Below are positions 25,042-36,658 of a stretch of DNA of 64,000 nucleotides, one piece after another (position 1 is the stretch's first letter; each line of letters begins with the position of its first letter). The position numbers and the translations under genes were made by a program. The stretch covers positions 2,976,001-3,040,000 of the forward strand of contig VSJF01000001.1 in NCBI GenBank assembly GCA_009739215.1, in the 5' to 3' direction. The notes beneath the pieces were generated by a model. It made no database searches and was not told the origin of the DNA. It was given only the letters and a program-made list of their open reading frames with translations. Source of the DNA: Floccularia luteovirens (taxonomy: Eukaryota > Basidiomycota > Agaricomycetes > Agaricales > Squamanitaceae).

Positions 25042-27124
25042 ATGCGAAGCGTTACGCTTTCTGTCCTGGCTATTGCTGCCACTGGCGCCTTGGCTCAGAC
25101 TGATGAACCAAAACCTGATTTCAAAGTAATTCTACACACACAATGTCGTTTCAAATTCTTATTCTCTCCTTTTTTTTCTAGTCCACTTCAATCAAAGCAC
25201 CTTTCATTGAACAATTCACTGAGGATTGGGTAGACCGCTGGACACCGTCAGAGGCAACAAAGAAGACCCCAGTGGGGAGCGAGACTTTCAGTTACATCGG
25301 AAAATGGGCCGTCGAGGACCCTCTTGTCTCGGTTGTTAACGGAGACCAAGGTCTCGTTGCAAAATCCAAGGCAGCTCACCACGCCATCTCTGCACCCTTC
25401 CAAAAACCACTTGACTTCAAGGACAAGCCCCTCGTTGTCCAATACGAGGTCAAGTACCAGAAAGGTGGTAACTGTGGAGGTGGATATGTGAAACTCCTTG
25501 AGGACGGCTTCCAGACTAGTGGAAAAGAGTTCTCCGATACTACCCCATGGGTCGTCATGTTCGGTCCGGATTTGACTTGCCCTGGCACTAAGGTATTTTG
25601 GCGTGCGCTTAGATTCTTGGGATGTGTTATTTATAGATATCATCTCAGGTCCACTTCATCTTCAGACACAAAAGTCCCAAGACTGGAGAGGTTGAGGAGA
25701 AACATCTCAAGGTCGCTCCTCGCCCTACAATCGAGAAGTTGACCAACCTTTATACTCTTGTTGTTTAGTAAGTCTTTTATTATTCATTTTATTCAATACG
25801 ATTCCTTACTATCTATTATAGCCCTAATAACACTTATAATGTTCTCATCAATGGTGAGAGTGACAAGACTGGAAGTCTCCTCGAAGATTTCGAACCCGCG
25901 GTTAACCCACCTGAGGAAATTGATGACCCTGAGGATAAGAAGCCCGAAGACTGGGTTGATGAAGCCAAAATTGATGACCCAGAAGACCGCAAGGTATGTT
26001 TGATATAAATTTAATTCTGTGAAATACCTATGACTCACCGCTTTGAATAGCCTGACGATTGGGATGAGGACGCCCCATACGAGATCCCTGATGAGGAGGC
26101 TGTTAAACCTGAAGGCTGGCTCGACGATGAACCATCCACTATCCCTGACCCGGGTTAGTCCAATGTCTTTAGTTTTGACTTCTTTATGCTGAAGCGTCTA
26201 TGCAGACGCTGAGAAACCAGAAGAATGGGACGATGAAGAGGATGGTGACTGGACTGCCCCTACTATTGTCAACCCCAAGTGTAATGAGGCTCCAGGATGT
26301 GGTGAATGGAAACGGTTAGTTTTATCATCGATTGTGATGAACAATATGAACTAATGATCTCTTGCCTTCTAGTCCATACAAAGCTAACCCCAACTACAAA
26401 GGCAAATGGTACCCCCGTCGTATCGATAACCCCGAATACAAGGGTGTATGGGCACCAAGAAAGATCCCTAACCCTCTCTACTTCAATGACTCTACCCCCG
26501 TGAAGAGTTTGGCGAAGATTGTAAGACCTATAACCAATATAAAATGGATTCTTACTAATTGTTATGATAGGGGGGTGTCGGTATCGAACTCTGGACCATG
26601 ACTGAGGATATCCTCTTCGACAACATCTACATTGGTCACTCAGTTGAGGACGCGAAGACTCTTGCCGCTGAAACTTTCGATGTCAAGAAACCTCTCGAGG
26701 CTGCAGCTGACAAACCAGCCGCTGTTGATGAAGAGGAAGAAACCGAATCTTCATTCAAGGATGACCCCATCGCCTTCATTCGCCAGAGAGTCGTTGATTT
26801 CATTGACGCTGCCAAAGTTGATCCCGTTGCAGCATTCACCGCACAACCCGAAACTGGCGCCGGTATTGTTGCAGCAATTTTCACTGTTTTCGGAATGCTT
26901 GGTGTCTTCTTCGGTGTTATTGGTGGATCATCTAAGCCCGTTGTTACAAAGGTTTGTTTGGATCATATATTATATAATGGAACATACTTAAATTTTTCTT
27001 TCAGTCTTCAAAGAAAACCGACGCACCCACTGCCGACGACAAATCAAAGAAGGATAACACACCTGTTGCACCGGCTGGTGGTGACAAGGAAGAGAGCAAC
27101 CTAAAGAAACGCAACGTCAAGTAG
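25042..27124 (+). CDS. CNX1: Calnexin, ER membrane lectin chaperone
   Basis: Signal peptide at the start ([19 protein letters not shown]), then the lectin domain: [43 protein letters not shown]. The proline-rich arm has repeated motifs 1 ([35 protein letters not shown]) followed by motif 2 repeats ([20 protein letters not shown]). A second lectin strand region ([19 protein letters not shown]) comes next. One membrane span ([20 protein letters not shown]) precedes a short basic, Ser/Lys-rich cytosolic tail. The protein binds monoglucosylated N-glycans and helps glycoproteins fold in the ER. At least eight exons; the stop is at 27122-27124. Confidence 0.96.
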
Positions 27125-27341
27125 GAATAGTGTAACAAGTAATATTTGGGAGTTTTGTGCAGCTATTTGAGTTTCTCCCAGCTGTTGTCGTAGCTATCTA
27201 TTAGCGCTCCGGAGACCGGTGAGTCTGCGGAGCGAGAACGTAATAAAAGCAAACCATTTGCATTTTTATCTGTTGAGACTAAGATAAGATGAAGAGCAAC
27301 ATAAAAACTTGAGCATTTGAGCTTACGTACAATTGCTGATT

Positions 27342-28928
27342 ATGACTGTCTTTTTCCGGCGTTCGCTGGAATTTGCAAAGTTTTTCGTGTCTTCCATGTC
27401 TCGCCGCTCTCCTTCCTCTATCACTCCTCCGCCGAGATTGTCTAAACGTCCAAAGTTTGACCACCTCACAGAGCAGGACTTTAAGAATGGTGTTTTTCTT
27501 GCTCCTATGGTCAGATCTGGCGCTCGTAAGTACAATTTTAATATCCCGTGTCAGTATTGACTATCGGGCTCTGTAGTACCCACCCGTCTTTTTGCACTCA
27601 AGCATGGTGCGACATTAGTATGGAGCCCTGAAATGGTTGATAAAGCCATTTTACACGCAACAAGAGAAGTGGACCGTGAGCCAATTTTTTAATAAAGATA
27701 ATCTAATGTATAACAACTGGTCATATATGCAGCTGTAACAGGCGTTATCTCATACAACGGGGTCTCTCGTGCAATCTTTACAACACATCCTGTTGAAAAG
27801 CCATACCTGATATACCAAATTGGATCCTCAGATCCAGAATTAGCAGTTCAAGCAGCCAAGACCGTAATGCAAGATGTATCTGGGATTGATCTTAATTGTG
27901 GATGTCCCAAACCGTTCTCTACACACTCCGGGATGGGTGCTGCGCTACTCACCAATCCGGATCTCCTCTGCTCCATTCTTACTGCTCTCAGAGAAGCGAT
28001 GCCCCCAGAAATTACGGTGACCGCTAAAATACGTCTCTTGCCTTCTCAGGAAGATACCTTGAAGCTTGTGGAACGTATTGTCAATACTGGGATTAGCGCT
28101 TTGACTGTCCATTGTCGGACAAGAAATATGCGGGATAAGGATAAGGCCAGGATTGAAAGATTGCGAGAAATTGTTGATTTTGTTGCGGGTATGGGTAAAG
28201 GGATTGCAGTTATTGAGAATGGTGATTGTAAGGACTGGGAGGATGCCAAACGAGTTAGGCAAATCACAGGTATGCGCGTTTGATGGTTTGGGAATGTCAT
28301 CTCATGGCATTTACCTAGGTGCTCATTCGGTGATGATCGCTCGCGGTGCAGAGAGCAACCCATCTTGTTTTGAATCTATCCCATTGAAGAATATTGAAAC
28401 GACACTTATTCCATCCTACCTCCAACTAGTAGGTCCTCTTCTTTTTCTCCAATCACAATCCCCACATCAAAACTTACAATATCCTAGTGTAAATATCTAG
28501 ATAACCACTGGAGCCTAACAAAGTTCTGTATTGCCCAGTTCAAATCCCAAAGAACAACGACCAGCAAATCCGATGCGATTGCGCTTAAGCAAACCCTCGC
28601 ACATGCTAAAGGATTTGATGATATGGGGGCGATAGTTGGCGGATCTTGGAAAGGCGAAGAAGTTATGCAGGATATCGTTCAGTCCATTCAGAATCGTCCC
28701 CCTCGGGATCATCGCATGATTTTGTCACCTAACATGATCACGCCCGGTTCGACGCCAGAGTCAGATGAAGATCAGGTTTTGACACCAGAGAGCACGCTGA
28801 ATCCTGAGCCACCCGGGTCAGGAGCGCCACTCTTGCTAACAGATTTTCCAAAGGCGATGCCATCTATTTTACCTGGTCATGAACCATTGACGCCGACGCC
28901 TCCAGGCGTCGGGGTGCGTACTATTTAG
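27342..28928 (+). CDS. DUS2: tRNA-dihydrouridine(20) synthase, Dus2/Smm1 family
   Basis: FMN-dependent TIM barrel. The APMVRSG start motif at about 27510 is the FMN-binding strand. The catalytic cysteine lies in LNCGCPKPFS (about 27890), followed by GMGAALL. TVHCRTRNM and VMIARGAESNP are the remaining phosphate- and tRNA-side motifs. The IAQFKSQRTTTSK region after the barrel is the helical C-terminal part. The enzyme reduces uridine to dihydrouridine in the tRNA D-loop, typically U20. The start could be 27342 or the Met at 27396 (MSRRSPSS); the longer form adds a basic leader that could be mitochondrial. A Pro/Thr-rich tail (TPESDEDQVLTPEST) extends the C-terminus. One intron near 28435 needs a GTCCTC donor to keep frame. 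Confidence 0.93.
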
Positions 28929-29091
28929 CACCTTCCTATCCCCCCATCTAGATTACTAGATTATTCAGTGGATCATTAGAAACACTTGTAACATCTTAAT
29001 TTTACCTATACATATAATCCCGACTCGCAGATGCATTCAAACCTTCGGTATAATTCTTATTATATTTATAGATACATAAACTTGATTAAGG

Positions 29092-32000
29092 TTATGAGTC
29101 CGTTACCTCAGTCGGTTCGATATCCAACAACTCGCGACCCTCTTCAACCATTTCTCCATTCTGACAACCCACAACCTTAACCACACCCGAATATTCAGCG
29201 CGCAATACTGTTTCTGTCTTCATACTTTCCAAAACAACCACAGCCTGCCCTTTCTCTATCCGATCTCCAACCTTGACTTTAACATCTACAACTAAACTGG
29301 GCATCGGTGCTTTCATTGCTCCTTTCGTAGCCTTCAGAAGGTCTCCCCCAAGTGACTGTAACCATTTAGGTGAAGGAAGAACAAGGGTGGTCTTTTGTCC
29401 ACCACTGAAAACATGTAACCGTTCCATGGTATTCGGAGATAGAGAAGCAGGGACTGCTGGAGGAGGAGATTGGGGTACAACCTTGGTGTGAGCATATTCA
29501 GAACCAATCGTGGTTGTGATAATGTTGGATGAAGATAATTTGGCGGGCACAGATGGGAAATTGGTGGTATTAGTCGGTGTATGCACAGTCACGTCATAAT
29601 AACCAGGGGATATCGTAGAGACATGCACTGATATCGTATTATCAGATGCAGATTCTGTCTGTAAAGTTATCACACGCTCTTGTTTATCTCCACCAAACCG
29701 GCGAGAAGTTAATGACGTCCATGGGGAATTGACCGCTGAAGAGCTGATTTGGTGGTCCCGTAATACGACATATAAAGCAGCCTTCGCTAGAACCTCAGGT
29801 TCTGGGTCACCGACCGGAGGAAACAATTCATCGAAATGTTTCTAACATTTTAGTCAGCATTACAAAAACATTGGAATAAAATTTATAATCATGAAACTTA
29901 CAGGAATGAATCCAGTTTCAACATCCTCATTGATAAACGATTCATTTCCAGCCAAAGTCCTCAAAAATTCGACATTGGTTGAAACACCAACAACATGATA
30001 CTCATCGAGAGCTTTTCGAAGCATTCGAAGAGCTTCTGTCCTGTCCCTTCCGTGGACAACCACTTTTGCAATCATTGGATCATAAAAGACACCAATTTGG
30101 GCTCCTTGCGTGAATCCTTGTTCAATTCGAAGCGATGGTGCCACAAGATTTGCATCTAGTGATGGAGTAAGGGCCGAGAGGACTGTGGATGAAGATGCAA
30201 CAACAACTGGTGGATGTCGCGGTGCAAATATATGGGTCGGCGTTGGTGTCGATAGATACAGAAGTGGACCAGAGTCAGGAAGGAAATTATTTCGTGGGTT
30301 TTCTGCGTAGATCCGTGCTTCAAATGCATGTCCGACTAGTGGAATAGCTGCTTGTTCTAATGGTAATGGATTTCCTGCGGCAACCTGAACGAATAAATAT
30401 GATCAAAGATCAGTTAATCCATACAATCTAAGTACCACGCACCTCTAACTGCCATTCTACAAGATCCAGACCTGTGACCATCTCCGTAATAGGGTGCTCA
30501 ACCTGCAAGCGGGTATTCCTATTGTAGAATAGTTAATTCAACTGCTGTAAATCATGTATGTGGACGCGTTACATTTCCATGAAATAAAACTTTTGTGTGT
30601 CATTATCGAAGATAAACTCCACAGTCCCAGCACCAACATAACTAACAGCTTTAGCTGCAGCTATGGCTTTAGCACTGAGATCTGCGCGTAGCTCCGAGGA
30701 AAGACCTGGAGCAGGTGCCTGTGATTACAAAACATGTCGGTGTCGAACAATAGAATTCATTATGAAATCTACCTCTTCAATAATCTTTTGATTTCTTCGC
30801 TGTACAGAGCAATCGCGTTCCCAAAGGCTCACCACACCTCCAAGTGTATCAGCAAACACCTGAACCTCTATATGTCTTGGTCGTTCAATATATTTCTCAA
30901 CCAGAACCGTATCATTCCCAAAAGCTTTCAATGATTCTCGCTGTGCTGATGATAGAGCTTCCTGGAAAGCTTCAGGAGTAGGCGTAGTTACTATACGCAT
31001 TCCTTTGCCACCACCTCCATGAATAGCTTTGATCAAGACAGGGAACCCTATATATAACAAAGTTAAAAAAGAACCCATAGAGTGTATTGACCGCTTGCCT
31101 ATTCGTTGAGCCTCTTTGTAAAGAAATTCTGGATCTTGATTGTGCCCATGATAACCGGGCACACATGGTACACCAGCACCTATGGTTCATTTAATTAGCA
31201 TCCATTTCCTGATATACCTGATTAACCACATACTAGACATTATATTCTTAGATTCACTGTAGAGAGCTGTTAAAGCTAACTCCAACAAAAGTGTATAGTA
31301 CAAGTCACCTTTTCGAACCCATGCTAACTATTGCACTTGGTGGTGGGCCAATGAACACAATACCCTCATCCGAAAGTCGTTCTGAGAAAGTCGCGTTCTC
31401 ACTCAAGAAACCATATCTAGGAAACAAACGGCGGAGTTTATTATTGGCGAAACTCGGTGGGCGCAAACGAAGAGTTACCCTGGGTGGACTGCCTAGGTAT
31501 GATATTGCGTTAGGGAGTTGGTATAATCAGAATAGAAGTCGTGTTACCTCTGCACCACTTCGTTGGCATATATCTATAATCTTGTCCATTCGCAGCTATA
31601 CCATTTGATAAGTGACATTCCAACCCTCAGGATCTCAATATCTTACATAACTCTCTGCCGAAGGAGCAGGTCCAATGCAATATGCCTCGTCTGCCTGAAT
31701 TACAGCTACACTTCAGTAATATCAGGAAGAATCCAAGATGACTGACCATAGTAACATGAAGTGAATCCTTGTCTACTTCACTATATACTGCTACAGTCTT
31801 TATCCCCAGCTTCTTTGCAGTTCTGATTACTCTGCAAGCGATTTCACCTCTAATATACACTTAATACGACATCTTGTCAAATATAAAAATGACCAAACGA
31901 ACCTGTTCGCTATAAGGATCTTGTCGAAGTGAGGACGACGCGTTCTGCGAGAAGAATCTATCATGTATGACACAATCATGTGGTCATGCTCAGAACTAGG

Positions 32001-32253
32001 ATGTAAGATACAGATATCGCTCACAGTTAATCTCAGACACAAAACCACGTCTTGGAATCTTCCAAGGGACATTAAGCATACTCTGGTTATTCCTATTTGA
32101 ATTCATGCCAGTGATACTACCAGCACACAATCTTTGCGAAATTGTGGATATAGGACGCGCATGAGTACCCCGACGAATTGCAGCTTTCGATGAAATGTTA
32201 CTGATGGTTGCTGGTATATGACGGGAAGCTGCTGAACGATTTGAAGGTATCAT
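29092..32253 (-). CDS. MCCA: 3-methylcrotonyl-CoA carboxylase, biotin-containing alpha subunit
   Basis: Read leftwards from the ATG at 32253. A basic, Ser/Arg-rich N-terminus looks like a mitochondrial targeting peptide. Next comes biotin carboxylase: [18 protein letters not shown], the ATP-grasp glycine loop [11 protein letters not shown] (about 31000), [15 protein letters not shown] (about 30800), and [15 protein letters not shown] (about 30080). The C-terminal biotinyl domain has [13 protein letters not shown] and the biotin lysine in LESMKTE (about 29215). The first step of the enzyme carboxylates biotin with bicarbonate and ATP; the partner beta subunit then makes 3-methylglutaconyl-CoA in leucine breakdown. 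The variable middle region fits MCC better than acetyl-CoA or pyruvate carboxylase. The beta subunit is not in this window. Many exons. Confidence 0.92.
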
Positions 32254-32411
32254 TGCTACTTGTGGTGTGTATGTACGAAACAAAAAGTAATAGTACGTCC
32301 CGGAAGGACCTTTCACATATTTGATCACGTGCTCGGTAATTCATATGCTCTGGTCTCTCTGTCCAGATTCGATATATCATCGTACATGTACATATACACA
32401 TTCCAATCCAT

Positions 32412-33672
32412 TTAATCAACTTTTATAATCACTTTTGCTCCTTTGACCTGATTGGTTCTGAGCATTTCGAGCCCAGCCTCCACTCGTTCCTGAAGAGTGT
32501 CTTTCTGCAATAAAATGACCGGAGTTGGTTTCAGTAGCCCCGCCGAAAGTAGCTTTGGGAGGAATTCTGCCATTAATTTTTCCTTCAATACTTCATCCTA
32601 AAATAAATCATGTTCAGATAAAATAAACATTTAAATAACCCGAATGTAAAACCTGTTGATATAAGAACGTTCTGACACAAACGACCTTCGTACTTTCATG
32701 GAATGGATTTATGCCTTGTGGTATTTCCATGTACATTTGCGTCTCACTATGAGCGGTGACGTTTTTTCCCTCCTTCACAGGTAGAAGTACAGCCACTAAA
32801 CTATTCGGACCGACCAAATTGGCAACAGTCTTTAAAGTTTCCTCTGCAGTTATACAATCTACAGCCAGGGGTACTTTCCCGTCACCACCGACGACTGCCG
32901 CAACGTCCTCAACGAGGGTTGGGCTTTTGTAATCGAAAGTACTAGTTGCACCTAAGGATTTCAGATAATCATGATGCCCACCGGATGCAATAGCAATAAC
33001 GTTTCGATAACCAGCGATTCGCAGTAGTTGTACAGCAAACAACCCAGCTGTAGATCCTGCACCGTAAATTAAAATTGGCGTTGAAGCAAGAGGAGGTGCG
33101 CTTTCAGCTGGGAATGATGTTGGAATTGGGAGTGATAATTGATTGAATAAAGTATAGAACGCGCAAACATAGTTGTCTGGGATGGTAACTGCTTCATAGA
33201 GAGGAAGATCATCAGGAATCTATGTAGGGGGTCAGTACTTGGTATTTGTACGCTGCGCTTCTTACAATCTTACCTTCGCACATACTATCCGAGGTTGAAC
33301 GACGTACTGTTGCAGGGCTTTATTCTTAGAATTCCCAAAAGCATATGCTACCACCTAGAGAGAGAGGTATTACACAAATTAGCACGGTTATGGCAATTTA
33401 CCAAGTCGAGCAAACACATGCACCCTATCTCCAACCTTCAAATCATTGATGCCAGAGCCCAGTTTCTTAACAGTTCCTGCAACACTGAAACCGAGGATCA
33501 TTGGATACTCGTTGATCGCGAAACCTTGGTCGGCAACATAACCATCAAACGCTATCATAGCAGCGTACGACACCTTGATCAGGACTTCATTCTCTGTAGG
33601 ATCCTCTGTCTTGACTCGAATAGTGTCGATTTTCCCTTTGGAGGTAGTAGCAACCGCAGCATGCATGGCCAT
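32412..33672 (-). CDS. MDR-superfamily oxidoreductase (quinone/enoyl reductase-like)
   Basis: GroES-like N-terminal domain (HAAVATTSKGKIDTIRV, GFSVAGTVKKLGSGINDLKV) followed by a Rossmann fold with the NADPH-type motif YGAGSTAGLFAVQLL (about 33050). The catalytic-zinc cysteine and the structural-zinc cysteine cluster of classical alcohol dehydrogenases are not visible, so this is a zinc-free quinone or enoyl reductase type. The C-terminus ends AKVIIKVD before the stop at 32412-32414. The gene has three or four exons. It lies 158 bases upstream of the carboxylase gene on the same strand; nothing shows that they are functionally linked. The substrate cannot be named. Confidence 0.85.
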
Positions 33673-34188
33673 TTTTCTGTTTCAGATACAACAACAAAAG
33701 AGGGAAATGTGGTCTTGATTTATCATGCTTGCACATTGGCCTGCTGAGTAATGAAGATGTTTAGCGTTTATAGAGTCCTTTCCACATGCACTTCTGGAAT
33801 CACACACTCTACTCCACTGACTGCTGTGAAGAGGATGCATTGTTATCTAGGGGTTTGGTCCATGCGCAGCAGAACGATAGCTGTACTGTAATGTAAATGG
33901 GTTACAAAAAAAAAGGAGAATCATAAATCAAAGAAGGATTGTAGGGGCAATTAAGTTGAGGGGAAGGAGAGTGACGCGTGATTAAGGCTATTATTAATTC
34001 AAAGGTAGATGAATGTTCAATCACGCAAGATAGTGTTACGTCGGGGAATAATTGGAAGGAGTCCGTGATAAAACAAGACCAGTTAAGTTCAGGTCGTACC
34101 TCCTGACGAAGTCATTGGTTGCTGCAATAAGCCAATTAAGGAAAGCAGCGCTTACCGCGTATCAAAATGGTTCGGCAAGATATAATAC
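33673..34188. other. Intergenic, promoter of the MDR gene
   Basis: About 515 bases between two leftward genes. A CACGTG-free AT-rich stretch with an A-run at 33906-33916. No gene is supported. Confidence 0.45.
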
Positions 34189-35930
34189 CTACATGATAAC
34201 ACATTGGTTATCCTTCTGAGATTTTCCATTACTGTCTCCATCGCTATTTCGGTGGAGAACTGAACCAGGACCACCAGGTTGGCGCATAGCTTGATTTTGA
34301 GAACCTTTCAACCGCTGCGCCGCACGTTTGTCGCCCAATTCTGCGGCACGCTTGTAATACGAGATAGCCCTGCAAAAACGAAAACAAAAAATATTAATAA
34401 GTGCTTTGTAAGAAGTGAAGTGAGTAACATATGACGCACTCCCCCATATTGGCTGTTGTTCCTATTCCAACTTCGAGGAAGTATCCAACAGCGTACATAG
34501 CTTTTGCCAGACCAGCTTCTGCAGCCTTTTGGGCCCACAAGAAAGCTTCAGTGTCCGACTGTGGCAAAACACCGGGTGAACCGACTAGGTACCATGCCGT
34601 TAGGGCAAAGCAAGCGTCCCGGTGGTTTTGCTGTGCCGCAATATTCTACACAACGAAGATCTTTTAATTTGATGTTCAATAAATAGATGAAACCACAAAC
34701 ATAATAATGAATAGAAAGTGCGGGATCTTGGGGGCATCCCATTTTACCATATTCATAACACTCGCCTAGGCGATATGCACTAGGCGCATAACCTAGTTCT
34801 GCTGCTTGTGCTAAGAGCTCGGTAGAGTATTCATAGTCCACGAAGAGAACGTTGTCAATTCCTCTCTCGTGGAGAAGGGCCAATTCGTGCAAGGCATGAG
34901 GGAATTCGGCAGTGGCATGTTCTGCACTCCGTTTCAGCCATTTCACACCCTCCTTTGGACTCTTTGATAACCCTAACTCTCCATTCAACTCTGCGATTCC
35001 GAGCCGATACATGGCACCAGGGTGCAATGCTGCCGCTGCCTTGCGGAAAAATTGCAACGCTTTAGCAGATTCTCGCCTACAACCCCACCCATTCTCGCAA
35101 CAGGTTCCAGCTCGATAAGCGGCGTCAGGGTGACCATGTTTTGCTGCTAGAACAAACAACGGGTACGCTCTATCGAAGTCCTGTTTTGACTTGTGTGTAC
35201 CAATCCCGTTTGCAAAACAGTCGGCGAGGAAATATTGACTAGCTGGGTGGCCTCGATCGGCCAAACGTTTGAGAAGAGAAGTAGCTTCGCGAATCAAGTC
35301 TTCACGTTTTTCAATAGCCCGTTCGACCTCTAGCAAATTACCAGGGGTGTTCGGTGGTATTGGAAGTGATTTAGAGGCGTCAATCATAAAAACTGCGAAC
35401 TCGAATTGAATATCGGGGTCCTGTGTTTTCTTTGCATTTGCTCGATAAAGTTCGAGAGTTCGTTCATGAGACAAAAGAGCAGCTTGTTTTCCCGGTCTTA
35501 GATGGGAGTGGTCTAATATTGGTCCTGAAGGAGAAGGCGCCCGTACAGATTGATTATTTACTGAGCTACCGCCTTGATATGTATCGTGTGCTAGGGAAGG
35601 ATTGTATGATGGTCCTAGATGTGGTTGACCATTTAAACCATTTGACGAGGCCCCATTGAAAAAATCATCATTGTCATCCTCTGGTTCTGGGGGAGTATTG
35701 TTATCAAAGTCGTCGATTTCGGGTGAATAGCCGTTTGGTTGTTGTGCAAAAGGGAGTCGGAGGATTTCCCTGCTCTGACGGTGGTCAAACTGAGAATCGG
35801 GCCTTTGATTTTCTGGCTGGTACTCCTGGCGACCAAATTCCTGGGACATTCTATGGCGTTGTTGAGCGTGTTGCTGTTGCTCCCATCCGGATGGAGGGGC
35901 TTGTTGTGATTGTGGAGGCGCAGCGGCCAT
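34189..35930 (-). CDS. SKT5: Skt5/Chs4-like chitin synthase activator, Sel1 repeats and CAAX box
   Basis: Starts at the ATG at 35930 (MAAAPPQSQQ). The first 150 residues are Gln/Pro-rich and disordered. A run of Sel1 repeats follows (motifs such as ADRGHPASQYFLADCF, AAKHGHPDAAYRAGTC, AAAALHPGAMYRLG, AAELGYAPSAYRLGECYEYG) and continues across two introns (AQKAAEAGLAKAMYAVGYFLE, YYKRAAELGDKRAAQRL). The protein ends CVIM, a prenylation CAAX box, before the stop at 34189-34191. Yeast Chs4/Skt5 activates and localises chitin synthase 3 at the bud neck and is farnesylated at such a box. The role here, directing chitin synthesis at the membrane, is inferred from the family. About 550 residues. Confidence 0.9.
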
Positions 35931-36658
35931 TGGTGGTGGAAGAGGAGAGCGAAACGAAGACAGTCTTGGTCACTCTGGTTGGCTGTTTATTCACACATGT
36001 CACGATCATCCCAGACCCTGACACGCCGTCATGACAGCCTTGCTTTTTATAAATTTAAACCACTACTTGTTTTAAAAAGTTGTATGTATTCGAATATGTA
36101 GACTATAGAGCTTTCTAACTAGACAGCTATCTGGCCAACTCCAGAAGAACGTACTTTGATATTTAATGAACCCAAGGGTCGTAACAAAAAAGACCAAAGG
36201 ATGAGATTGAGATGCATGAATGAACGATTGATTATTCATGTCCAGCAGGTCTAAGAGGTCTACAATGATAGTCAGCGTTCATCATATGACACTCATCTAT
36301 CTAAAGTTTTTGATATCACGCCCGGTGTTGCAGTTTTCTTTAAGTGTAATGTTTAGTAATCGGATACCCACAGCTTCCTCGTTCGACCCGGGTCCGTCCC
36401 CTTCATACAACACAGAGACACGCGACGTTAGATAGTGGTACTTTGAGTCAAGTTATACGATTTGTTTTGCGCAATGATGGGAATAGAACATTAAGTAGGA
36501 CAACGTGACGTCGGTGAACAGCTTGTCACAATTATCTTTCGTCTTGTTTCATATCCAGCACTTCATCACATTCTCTGAAACAATTCCGGTGTCTCGGGCT
36601 CCAATAGTCACCCTACAGGCCGCTTTGACCTCCTAGCGACCAGCGAGCCCATCTTCCA
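35931..36658. promoter_or_regulatory. Divergent promoter region SKT5 / EXO84
   Basis: About 730 bases between the divergent starts of two polarity-related genes, SKT5 (-) and EXO84 (+). Open frames in this stretch show no family features. No clear TATA box was found. Confidence 0.5.

Noticed and set aside
29273..31608. Plus-strand frames over the carboxylase gene
   Set aside because: Antisense shadows; the minus strand carries the full biotin carboxylase and biotinyl motifs.
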